Shown here piece after piece: positions 41,974 through 50,220 of a stretch of 64,000 bases of DNA (position 1 is its first letter; every line of letters starts with the position of its first letter). The notes below the pieces were generated by a model. That model saw nothing but the letters and a program-made list of their open reading frames with translations. It had not been told where the DNA came from and ran no database searches. The translations under genes and the position numbers were made by a program. The DNA lies in the NCBI RefSeq assembly GCF_026686735.1, contig NZ_CP113432.1, positions 1,798,001 through 1,862,000 of the forward strand. Direction: 5' to 3'. The DNA comes from Pseudomonas triclosanedens (GTDB taxonomy: Bacteria > Pseudomonadota > Gammaproteobacteria > Pseudomonadales > Pseudomonadaceae).

Positions 41974-41986
41974 CCTGGGCCGGCGG

Positions 41987-43237
41987 CTACATCGCGAGCA
42001 GGACTGCTCCGGCGCAGAGCAGGCCGGCCGCGCAGATCGGCAGCGTCAGCAGCGCCAGCCGCTTCCCGCCGGCCACCAGGATCAGCCCACCCTTCACCAC
42101 ACTGTTGCTCAGCACCGCCAGGGCGATGCCCTGGGCGGCGACACTGTTCGCCAGGTCACCCTGGGCGCCGCGGGCGAGGGACAGGGTAATGGCGTCCACA
42201 TCGGCCAGGCCGGAAATCAGTGACACCAGATAGACCCCCACGTCGCCAAGGTAGCGCCTTGACGCTTCGACGAGGAACAGGATCAGCGCCAGCAGAGCGG
42301 CGAAGCGCAATGCCGGCATCAACTCGAAGGGGTTGCGCAGCGGGGCTTCGGTACCTGCCACGCTGTTCGACTCGCGGGAGCGGCGCCAGTGATAGAACGC
42401 GCCGGCGGCATAGACCAGCGTAGCAACGCTCAGCGGCAGGGCGAGGCGGCCTAGCAGCGCCGGGTTCAGCGCGCCGATTTCCAGCATCACCCGGGGAAAC
42501 ATCAGCGCCGAGGTGGCCAGCAAGCCGCTCGCCAGCAGTGGTTCGAGCGCGCGGCGTTCGTGCAGGCGCGCCAGGGTAAGGGTCATGGCGGTGGAGGAGA
42601 TGATGCCGCCCAGCAATGCGGTGATCAGCAGACCCTTGCGCGCGCCGACCAGTCGGATGGCTAGGTAGGCGGCGAAGCCCAATCCAGCGATCAACACCAC
42701 CATCCACCAGGTGGCGTAGGGGTTGAATACCTCCCAGGGGCCGTAGCCCTGGTTGGGCAGTACCGGCAGTAGCACCACCGAGATGAACAGCAGCTTGAAG
42801 GCACCGGACAATTCTTCGAAGGTCAGCCGTTTGAGCGCGGTGTGCAGGGTCTCCTTGAGGCTCAGCAGCAGCGCCACCACGACCGCGCAGCCGGCGGCCA
42901 GCAGGCGCTGGTCGGTGACCGCCAGGCTGCCGAGGACGAAGGTGGCTATCAGGGCGATTTCGCTGGTCATGCCCTGGTCGCCGCTGCGGCGCAGGTCGCC
43001 CAGATAGCCGGCCAGGGCGAGCAGGGCGATGGCACCGAGCACCGCAACCCATACCGCCACGCCCAGATGCCCACCAAGTAGGGCGGCAAGCCCGCCGAGC
43101 AGGCCGGCGAGGGCGAAAGTGCGCAGGCCGGCGATCTGCCGCAGATCGTCACTGTCGCGTTGGCGCCAGCCCCGTTCGGTGCCGATGAGCAGGCCGATGG
43201 CGAGTGCGGTGGTCAGATCCAGGACGGTTTCCAGCAT
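41987..43237 (-). CDS. MgtC/SapB - DUF4010 membrane protein
   Basis: 416 residues, about 12 hydrophobic segments. N-terminal MgtC-like region (ALAIGLLIGTERGWRQR, IAGLRTFALAGLLGGLAALLGG) and C-terminal DUF4010 (LLITALLGGIISSTAMTLTLARLHERR, YLVSLISGLADVDAITLSLAR). Thought to be transporters or regulators of ion homeostasis; substrate unknown. Convergent with the MerR gene (14 bp apart). Confidence 0.88.
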   Translation of the reverse strand: MLETVLDLTTALAIGLLIGTERGWRQRDSDDLRQIAGLRTFALAGLLGGLAALLGGHLGVAVWVAVLGAIALLALAGYLGDLRRSGDQGMTSEIALIATFVLGSLAVTDQRLLAAGCAVVVALLLSLKETLHTALKRLTFEELSGAFKLLFISVVLLPVLPNQGYGPWEVFNPYATWWMVVLIAGLGFAAYLAIRLVGARKGLLITALLGGIISSTAMTLTLARLHERRALEPLLASGLLATSALMFPRVMLEIGALNPALLGRLALPLSVATLVYAAGAFYHWRRSRESNSVAGTEAPLRNPFELMPALRFAALLALILFLVEASRRYLGDVGVYLVSLISGLADVDAITLSLARGAQGDLANSVAAQGIALAVLSNSVVKGGLILVAGGKRLALLTLPICAAGLLCAGAVLLAM

Positions 43238-43283
43238 GGGTTGTGGATTCTTCTGTAGGAAAGGGGCGTCCAGGCAGTCTAGG

Positions 43284-44213
43284 TCAGGCTCCCGCGGGCT
43301 GGTTGCCGCAGGTCAAACCGGCCAGCTTGCCGCGCAGCCAGCGCCGCGCGGGGTCATCCTGGCTGGTCTCGGACCAGATCTGTACGAATTCTATCCGCGC
43401 CAGTTGCAGCGGCGGTTCGAAGCGAGCCAGGCCCTGGCTGGCGAGGTCCTCCGGGAGCATGCGTTCGGCGATGGTCAGCAGCAGGTCGGTGCCAGCCAGT
43501 AGCGCCGGGGCGACGCTGAAATGCGGCACGGTGACGATGACCTTGCGTTGCTGGCCTAGGCGCTCCAGGTGGCTGTCGATCTCTTCCGCCGGGCTCTGCT
43601 GCAAGGCTACCCGCAGGTGCGGCGCGGCAAGGTATTCGTCCAGCGTCAGGCGCGTACGCTCGCCAAGGGTTTCTGCGGCGCACAGGCAGGTGAAGCGCTC
43701 CTCGAACAGACGCTGCGCACGCAGCCCCTCTGGCAGCAGCGGGAACACGCCCAGCGCGCCGTCCAGTTCGCCACTGGCAACCTGCGTGGCCATGTCCAGC
43801 CGCGAGGCCTGGCAGACCTCCAGGCGAATCCCCGGCGCCTCCTGGCGCAGCACGCGCAACAGGCCGGGAAGCGCGACCCAGGCGCCGTAGTCGGACATGC
43901 CCAGGCGCAGGTTCAACTCGGCGCTGGCCGGGTCGAAGGCATCGCCCAGTACCAGCCGACGCACGCCGCCGAGGAGGTCGCGCAGCGGCCCGGTCAATTC
44001 GAAGGCGCGGCGGGTGAGCTGCATCTGGTTGCCGGATCGCACCAGCAGGGGATCACCGAGCAGATCGCGCAGACGGTTCAGGGCATGGCTGACTGCTGGC
44101 TGGGTCATCGCCAGGCGTTCGGCGGCTCGGGTGACGTGGCGCTCGTCCAGCAGCGCGTCGAGGATCACCAGCAGGTTTAGGTCAATGCGGCGCAAGTCAT
44201 GAATGGAGTGCAT
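43284..44213 (-). CDS. LysR-family transcriptional regulator
   Basis: 309 residues. wHTH at about 8-67: DLRRIDLNLLVILDALLDERHVTRAAERLAMTQPAVSHALNRLRDLLGDPLLVRSG, a NodD/NahR-like N-terminus. Periplasmic-binding-like effector domain follows (about 95-300). ATG 44213 chosen over a longer frame. The intergenic TACATATGTA palindrome near the start is a possible T-N11-A type site. Divergent from the DMT transporter gene, its probable target. Confidence 0.92.
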   Translation of the reverse strand: MHSIHDLRRIDLNLLVILDALLDERHVTRAAERLAMTQPAVSHALNRLRDLLGDPLLVRSGNQMQLTRRAFELTGPLRDLLGGVRRLVLGDAFDPASAELNLRLGMSDYGAWVALPGLLRVLRQEAPGIRLEVCQASRLDMATQVASGELDGALGVFPLLPEGLRAQRLFEERFTCLCAAETLGERTRLTLDEYLAAPHLRVALQQSPAEEIDSHLERLGQQRKVIVTVPHFSVAPALLAGTDLLLTIAERMLPEDLASQGLARFEPPLQLARIEFVQIWSETSQDDPARRWLRGKLAGLTCGNQPAGA

Positions 44214-44296
44214 TACATATGTACCGATCTTTAATTTCCATGCGCCAGATGGATAGCAGAAGCTCAATGCAGTCGACAAGAAACGGAGGATCATCG

Positions 44297-44755
44297 ATGT
44301 CGAAACTGCTTCTGCTGTTGCCTGCCATCGGCGTAGGTGCGCTGGTTGCCCTGCAGGCCGGCAGCAACTCGCTGCTCGGCCGCCAACTGGGACACCCGCT
44401 GAGTGCCAGCCTGGCATCGTTGGGCGTTAGCCTGGCGGTAGTGATCGTCGCGCTGCTGGCATTGCGTGTGCCGATGCCGGTCGCTACCGGCATCGTCGGC
44501 ACGCCCTGGTGGGGCTGGCTTGGCGGTGTGTTCGGCGCAGCCTACCTGACGGTGGCGGTGATGCTGGCGCCGCAGTTGGGTGCGGCGACTTTCCTGGCGT
44601 GCGTGGTAGCCGGGCAGATGCTGATGTCGGCGCTGTGCGACCAGTTCGGCTGGGCAGGATTCCCGGTGCGGCGTTTATCCGCCGAAGGGGTGCTGGCGAT
44701 TGCGCTGATCATCGCCGGGGTAGTGCTATTGCAATGGCGCGGCCGGGTGGCGTGA
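44297..44755 (+). CDS. DMT-superfamily small membrane protein (YdcZ/DUF606)
   Basis: 152 residues with five hydrophobic helices: LLLLLPAIGVGALVALQAGSNSLLGRQLG, the family N-terminus, and GWLGGVFGAAYLTVAVMLAPQLGAATFLACVVAGQMLMSALCDQFGW. DUF606 proteins are half-size transporters of the drug/metabolite superfamily. ATG 44297 has CGGAGGA upstream. Divergent from LysR. Confidence 0.9.
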   Translation: MSKLLLLLPAIGVGALVALQAGSNSLLGRQLGHPLSASLASLGVSLAVVIVALLALRVPMPVATGIVGTPWWGWLGGVFGAAYLTVAVMLAPQLGAATFLACVVAGQMLMSALCDQFGWAGFPVRRLSAEGVLAIALIIAGVVLLQWRGRVA

Positions 44756-44759
44756 GCCC

Positions 44760-44787
44760 CCCGGCCTGGCGTGTATGCCAGGCCGGG
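44760..44787. terminator. Terminator-like hairpin between convergent genes
   Basis: Perfect 11-base arms CCCGGCCTGGC / GCCAGGCCGGG around GTGTAT, lying between the DMT stop and the hybrid kinase stop. There is no T-run on either strand, so termination is less certain. Confidence 0.6.
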
Positions 44788-44793
44788 CGGGGT

Positions 44794-47700
44794 TCAGCGC
44801 AGGCTGAGGTGGCGGCTGAGCAGTGCCCTCAGCGCCGCCGGCTTCACCGGCTTGGGCAGGAAGTCCAGGCCGGCTGCGTGTATCTGCGCCACCAGTTCCG
44901 GGCGCGCGTCGGCGCTGATCACCACGCCGGGTACCGGTTCGCCCAGACGGGTACGCAGCCAGGCCATCAGGTCGGTGCCCAGTTCGCCGTCGTCGAGGTG
45001 GTAGTCGATCAACGCCAGTTGCGGGCGCGCATCGCCGTCGAGCAGCGCCTGGCACTCCTCGCGGCTGCGTGCGGTGAGCACCCGGCAGCCCCAACGGGTG
45101 AGCAGGCTGTTCATGCCGACGAGGATGCTGTCCTCGTTGTCCACGCACAGTACTTGCGCACCGTTGAGCTGCTCCGGGGCTTCCACCTTGTGCCCGTTTA
45201 GCGCCACCGGAGCCGGCTGGCGGGCCAGCGGCACACTGACGCTGAAGACGCTGCCCTTGCCGGGCCAGGAGCGTACTTCCAGGCGGTGGCCCAGTACCTT
45301 GCATAGCCGGTCGGCAATCGCCAGGCCGAGACCCAGGCCCTTTTCGGCACGGGTCTGGTGGCTGTCCAGACGTTTGAATTCCTCGAAGATCACCTGAAGC
45401 TTGTCCTGCGGGATGCCGGGGCCGTGGTCCCAGACTTCCAGGCGCAGGTGCCCCGGTTCGCGGCGCACGCCAAGCAGCACGTGGCCCTTGGCGTAGCGGA
45501 AGGCATTGGTGAGGAAGTTCTGCAGCACCCGGCGCAGCAGTTTGATGTCACTTTCCACGCGCAGCTTGCTGCTGCGCACGTGGAAGTCGATGCCGTGTTC
45601 CTGGGCCAGTACGCGGAACTCCACTCCGAGGGTGTCGTAGAGGTTGTCCAGCGGGAAGGCCGCGTGATCGGCGCTGACCCGGCCGCCTTCCAGGCGCGAG
45701 ATGTCCAGCAGGTCGGTGATCAGGTCTTCCGCCGAACGCAGTGAGGAATCGAGGTGGCGCACCAGCTCGGAGGCTTCGTCGGGCAATTTTTCCTGATGAG
45801 CGAGGGCGGCGGAGAACAGCCGGGCGGCGTTCAAGGGCTGCATGAGGTCGTGGCTTACCGCGGCGAGGAAACGTGATTTCGACTGGTTGGCGGCCTCGGC
45901 GTTACCCTTGGCCTCGGTGAGCGCCTGGTTCAATTGCGAGAGCTCGAAGGTGCGCTCCTGAACGCGCTGCTCCAGCCCTTCGTTGGCGTCCTTGAGCCCC
46001 TGCTCGGCATCGCGGTAAGCGGTGATGTCGGTGAAGCTCATTACGAATCCGCCGCCGGGCATCGGATTGCCGATGAGTTCGATCACCCGGCCGTTGGGGA
46101 ACAGCCGCTCGGAGGTATGCGGTGTTCCCTGGCGCATCCAGTACAGGCGCTTGGCCACGTGCAGGTCCGGATCGCCGGGCCCGCACAGGCCTCGCTCGGC
46201 GTTGTAGCGAATGATGTCGGCGATGGGCCGGCCAACGTAGATCAGCCCGTCCGGGTACTCGAACAGCTCGATGTAGCGGTGGTTCCAGGCGACCAGGCGC
46301 AGCGACTGGTCGACCACGCTGATGCCCTGGGTGATGTTCTCGATGGCGCCTTGCAGCAGGGCGCGGTTGAACTGCAGCACTTCGGAGGCTTCGTCGGCGA
46401 TCTTCACCACGTCCTCCACCTGCATCTCGCGGCCTTCGATGGCAGCCTTCACCACGGCGCGCGCGGAAGAGGCGCCGAGTACGCCGGCGAGCAGACGTTC
46501 GGTGTGGGCGATCCACTCGTCGTTGGCGTTCTGGCTGGGAGTGAAGCCCTTGCCCTGGCGGTAGGCGAAGCGGATGAAGCTCTGCCGGGCGCGTTCTTCG
46601 CCGACGAAGCGGGCGGCGAGCATCAGCAGGTCTTCCAGTTGTACCGCGAGCATCGAGCGCGCGCTGAGCTTCTGGGAGATTTCCTGGCCGATGAAGCGGC
46701 TGGCCTGCCAGTGCTCGGAGACGCGGGTTCGGGAAAATACGGAGACGAGGCCGAACAGAGCGAAGTTACCGATCAGCGACAGCAATACGCCCAGAGTCAG
46801 CGGCTCGATGGATAGACCGAACGGACGACCGGCGAGCCAGGCGAGGCCGGGGAAGGTTTCCAGCGACCAGCCCAGCCCCTTGGCGACGACCGGCAGCACC
46901 AGCGTATAGGCCCACAGCAGCGAGCCGGCGGCGAGCCCTGCGAATACGCCGCGGCGGTTGGCCTGCTTCCAGTACAGGGCGCCGATCATCGCCGGGCCGA
47001 GCTGGGCGATGGCGGCGAAGGCGATCTGGCCGATGGTAGCCAGGCTCGCGGTGGAGCCCAGCAGGCGGTAGCTGACGTAGGCCAGCAGGAGTATCAGCGC
47101 GATGCTCACCCGGCGCACGGTGAGCAGCCAGTGGCGGAACACTTCGAACGGTTGCTCGGCCTCACCTTTGCGGCGCAGCAGCCAGGGCAGCAGCATGTCG
47201 TTGGAGACCATCGTGGACAGCGCCACGCTGGCAACGATGACCATGCCGGTAGCGGCGGAGGCGCCGCCGATGAAGGCCAGCAGGGCCAGCGCCGGATGGG
47301 ATTCGGCCAGCGGCAGGCTGATTACGAAGGAGTCGGGGATGACTCCGGCCGGCAACTGCATCTGCCCGGCCAGCGCGATCGGTACCACGAACAGGGCGGC
47401 CAGCACCAGGTACGCGGGGAATACCCAGCGGGCGAGGTTGAGGTCGCGCGGCTCGATGTTCTCCACCACCAGCACGTGGAACTGGCGTGGCAGGCACATG
47501 ATGGCGGTCATCGCCACGCCGGTCTGCAGCAGCATCGCCGGCCAGTGCACGGTTTCTTCCCAGTACTCGGCGAGTTGCGGCGCGACGCGGGCCTTGTCCA
47601 GCAGGTCGCCGAAACCGTCATAGAGACCGTAGGTGACGAAGATGCCGACGGCGATGAAGGCGGTGAGCTTGACCAGCGACTCGAAGGCAATTGCCAGAAC

Positions 47701-48270
47701 CATGCCGCGGTGGTGCTCGGTGACGTCCAGGCTGCGGGTGCCGAAGACGATGGTGAACAGGGCGAGCACCAGCGAGACGATCAGCGCGGTGTCCTGGGCG
47801 CGGATGCCGCCTGCGTCGGCGCCGGCACCGATCAGCAGGTTCACTCCGAGCACGATGCCCTTGAGCTGCAGGGCGATGTAGGGCAGCACGCAGACAATGC
47901 AGATCAGCGCTACCACCACTGCCAGAGCCTGCGACTTGCCATAGCGTGCGGCGATGAAGTCGGCGATGGAGGTGATGTTCTCCTGCTTGCTGATCATGAT
48001 CATCTTCTGCAGGACCCAGGGTGCGAAGAGCATCAGCAGCACGGGGCCGACGTAGATCGGCAGGAATGACCAGAGTTGGCCGGCGGCCTGGCCTACGGCA
48101 CCGAAGAATGTCCAACTGGTGCAGTAGACCGCCAGGGAGAGGCTGTAGACCCAGGCGCGAACACGCGGTGAAAGAGGGGCACGGCGGCGGTCACCATAGA
48201 AGGCGATGGCGAACAGGACCGCCATGTAGAGAAGGGCGACCGTAGCGATCAGCCCGCTGGACAACGACAT
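44794..48270 (-). CDS. Sodium/solute symporter-fused hybrid sensor histidine kinase (MxtR/CrbS-like)
   Basis: 1158 residues. SSF-type transporter domain with about 12-13 helices (1-525); PAS-type region (about 635-745, QGISVVDQSLRLVAWNHRYIELF); coiled coil; HisKA with phospho-His in FLAAVSHDLMQPLNAARLF (about 800); HATPase (WDHGPGIPQDKL, KGLGLGLAI); C-terminal receiver with acceptor Asp in LALIDYHLDDGELG and Lys in DFLPKPVKP. From memory the P. aeruginosa homologue is PA3271 (MxtR, CrbS), which with ErdR/CrbR controls acetate use. The fused transporter may act as sensor. Confidence 0.93.
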   Translation of the reverse strand: MSLSSGLIATVALLYMAVLFAIAFYGDRRRAPLSPRVRAWVYSLSLAVYCTSWTFFGAVGQAAGQLWSFLPIYVGPVLLMLFAPWVLQKMIMISKQENITSIADFIAARYGKSQALAVVVALICIVCVLPYIALQLKGIVLGVNLLIGAGADAGGIRAQDTALIVSLVLALFTIVFGTRSLDVTEHHRGMVLAIAFESLVKLTAFIAVGIFVTYGLYDGFGDLLDKARVAPQLAEYWEETVHWPAMLLQTGVAMTAIMCLPRQFHVLVVENIEPRDLNLARWVFPAYLVLAALFVVPIALAGQMQLPAGVIPDSFVISLPLAESHPALALLAFIGGASAATGMVIVASVALSTMVSNDMLLPWLLRRKGEAEQPFEVFRHWLLTVRRVSIALILLLAYVSYRLLGSTASLATIGQIAFAAIAQLGPAMIGALYWKQANRRGVFAGLAAGSLLWAYTLVLPVVAKGLGWSLETFPGLAWLAGRPFGLSIEPLTLGVLLSLIGNFALFGLVSVFSRTRVSEHWQASRFIGQEISQKLSARSMLAVQLEDLLMLAARFVGEERARQSFIRFAYRQGKGFTPSQNANDEWIAHTERLLAGVLGASSARAVVKAAIEGREMQVEDVVKIADEASEVLQFNRALLQGAIENITQGISVVDQSLRLVAWNHRYIELFEYPDGLIYVGRPIADIIRYNAERGLCGPGDPDLHVAKRLYWMRQGTPHTSERLFPNGRVIELIGNPMPGGGFVMSFTDITAYRDAEQGLKDANEGLEQRVQERTFELSQLNQALTEAKGNAEAANQSKSRFLAAVSHDLMQPLNAARLFSAALAHQEKLPDEASELVRHLDSSLRSAEDLITDLLDISRLEGGRVSADHAAFPLDNLYDTLGVEFRVLAQEHGIDFHVRSSKLRVESDIKLLRRVLQNFLTNAFRYAKGHVLLGVRREPGHLRLEVWDHGPGIPQDKLQVIFEEFKRLDSHQTRAEKGLGLGLAIADRLCKVLGHRLEVRSWPGKGSVFSVSVPLARQPAPVALNGHKVEAPEQLNGAQVLCVDNEDSILVGMNSLLTRWGCRVLTARSREECQALLDGDARPQLALIDYHLDDGELGTDLMAWLRTRLGEPVPGVVISADARPELVAQIHAAGLDFLPKPVKPAALRALLSRHLSLR

Positions 48271-48542
48271 GCTAACTCCGGAAATGACTCGCTCCCCCGC
48301 AGGAGCGCTGTGGCATAGAGGAAGTTTCGCACCAAAGTTCAGAAGTGTCAGACGCTTGCTACCAATGTCTCAGTGGTACTGTGTCGCGCTTCTTGCTTGA
48401 GGTGCGCATGCCGGGCTGGTAGCGTGCCCGCCTTTTCGGAGCCGCCCGTCTGTCGCGACCCTTTCCGGGAGCGGCACTTCGGGCAGCCGCTACGCTCTGA
48501 AAGGAGCGTGTTTCTCGCGTCGACGCACTTCAGGAGGGCGCC

Positions 48543-49112
48543 ATGTTCAGACCGTTACCCATCACCTTGCAGCGCGGGGCCTTGCGCCTGGAGCCAATGG
48601 TGGAGGCCGACGTGCCGGAACTGGTGACGCTGGCGGAAGCGAACCGCGAGGTGCTGCAGTTCATGAGCGCGCCACAGCGCCCGGACTGGTATCGCCAGGG
48701 CCTTGCGGAGCAGCGTGATGGCCGCGCGCTACCGTTGGTCGTACGGCTGGGCAACCGGATCGTCGGTACCACGCGCTTCATGGACTTCCTCCCGGCGCTG
48801 CCGGCCTGCGAGATCGGCGCCACCTGGCTGGACCAGGAGCAGCATGGCCGCGGCCTGAATGCCACCATGAAGTACCTGATGCTGCGTCATGCCTTCGATA
48901 GCTGGAAGATGGTCCGCGTACAGTTCAAGACCGCCGCCAGCAATCAGCGCGGCCAGCGCTCTATCGAGAAGCTCGGCGCAGTGCGCGAAGGCGTGCTGCG
49001 CAATCATCGCCGGCTGGCTGGCGGGCGCCTCGACGACACCATCCTCTACAGCATCACCGATCATGAGTGGCCACAGGTGAAGGCCGCGCTCGAGGCTGGT
49101 TTCTCCGGCTGA
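48543..49112 (+). CDS. GNAT acetyltransferase (RimJ/RimL-like)
   Basis: 189 residues. GNAT features: LQRGALRLEPMVEADVPELVTLAEANREV, EIGATWLDQEQHGRGLNATMKYLMLRHAF, and SNQRGQRSIEKLGAVREGVLRNHRRLAGGRLDDTILYSI, the RimJ/L acetyl-CoA site and C-terminal motif. It may acetylate protein N-termini or small molecules. CAGGAGGGCGCC precedes the ATG. Confidence 0.9.
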   Translation: MFRPLPITLQRGALRLEPMVEADVPELVTLAEANREVLQFMSAPQRPDWYRQGLAEQRDGRALPLVVRLGNRIVGTTRFMDFLPALPACEIGATWLDQEQHGRGLNATMKYLMLRHAFDSWKMVRVQFKTAASNQRGQRSIEKLGAVREGVLRNHRRLAGGRLDDTILYSITDHEWPQVKAALEAGFSG

Positions 49113-49168
49113 GGGCACTGATGTAAGGTGATTGACCGCCCTGCGGCGGGCAGTCGGTGGAACGAGAG

Positions 49169-50020
49169 ATGGCACAAGGCAACGCGAGCGGTGAGAAGAC
49201 ACGGTTCTGGCGGGCCCAGGAGCTGGGTGGCGTCGAGCTGCTGCATGCACGCTACATCGAGCAGGTGTTCTCGCCCCACGTCCATGAAGGCTTCGCCTTC
49301 GTCATGATCGAGCAGGGTGCGCAGCGCTTCCACCATCGCGGCGCCGAGCACTTCGCGCCGTCGGGTAGCGTGGTGCTGATCAACCCCGACGAGGTTCACA
49401 CCGGCTCCAAGGCCGACGACGCCGGCTGGCGTTACCGAGGTTTCTACCCGGAGCTGGCGCAGGTCTCCGGCGTGCTGGAGGAGCTGGAGCTGGGCAGAGG
49501 CGGCACGCCGTCGTTCGACGCCAGTGTGGTGTTCAATCCGGAGCTGGTGCAGGCGCTGTTCGCGGCTCACCGCCTGGTGGACTCCGACGCCAGCGTGCTA
49601 CAGCGCCAGACTTGCTGGCGCGAGGCGCTCCTGCTGCTGTTCCAGCGTCACGCGCGGATTCCCGAAGCGCCACCGGCTGGCAACGAACCGGTGGCCGTGG
49701 CGCGCGCCCGCGAACTGCTAGGCTCGCGGCTGATGGAGCCGCCATCGCTGGAGGAACTGGCCGCTGCCGTCGGCCTGTCGCCGTTCCACTTCGCCCGCGT
49801 GTTCCGCAAGGCCACCGGCCTGCCGCCCCACGCCTGGCTCAAGCAGCGCCGACTGGAACAGGCGAGGGCGCTGCTCAAGCAGGGCTGCATGCCGGTAAAC
49901 GTGGCGACGCAGTTGGGCTTCGCCGACCAGAGCCACCTCAGCCGGCAGTTCAAGCAGGCTTATGGCGTCGGTCCTGGCGAGTACCGCCAGGCGTGCGCTC
50001 GGTCGTTCCGCTCGGTCTGA
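49169..50020 (+). CDS. AraC-family regulator
   Basis: 283 residues from ATG 49169. N-terminal cupin (RYIEQVFSPHVHEGFAFVMIEQGAQRFHHRG, INPDEVHTG) and C-terminal double HTH (PSLEELAAAVGLSPFHFARVFRKATGLPPHAWLKQRRLEQARALL, MPVNVATQLGFADQSHLSRQFKQAYGVGPGEYR). Directly upstream of the TonB receptor gene on the same strand; may regulate it. Ligand unknown. Confidence 0.9.
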   Translation: MAQGNASGEKTRFWRAQELGGVELLHARYIEQVFSPHVHEGFAFVMIEQGAQRFHHRGAEHFAPSGSVVLINPDEVHTGSKADDAGWRYRGFYPELAQVSGVLEELELGRGGTPSFDASVVFNPELVQALFAAHRLVDSDASVLQRQTCWREALLLLFQRHARIPEAPPAGNEPVAVARARELLGSRLMEPPSLEELAAAVGLSPFHFARVFRKATGLPPHAWLKQRRLEQARALLKQGCMPVNVATQLGFADQSHLSRQFKQAYGVGPGEYRQACARSFRSV

Positions 50021-50220
50021 TTGTTCGCCGCCCACGCTCTGGTGATCTGTCGCAGCGCTGGCTGGCCTGTCGTTGCACTTGCAGGCGTGTCGTTCAAATA
50101 ACGAAAAGAGAATCTGAGTCAACCGGAATATTTTGTCATTTGCGATACATTTGCATTTACAAAATTTACAATCAGTTCTAATTTCCTCCCCCTTCACGAA
50201 GTACCCGGGGAGGGGGAAGC

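Noticed and set aside
50021..50220. Possible Fur box upstream of the TonB receptor gene
   Set aside because: The region is AT-rich but no 19-bp stretch matches the Fur consensus well enough to report.
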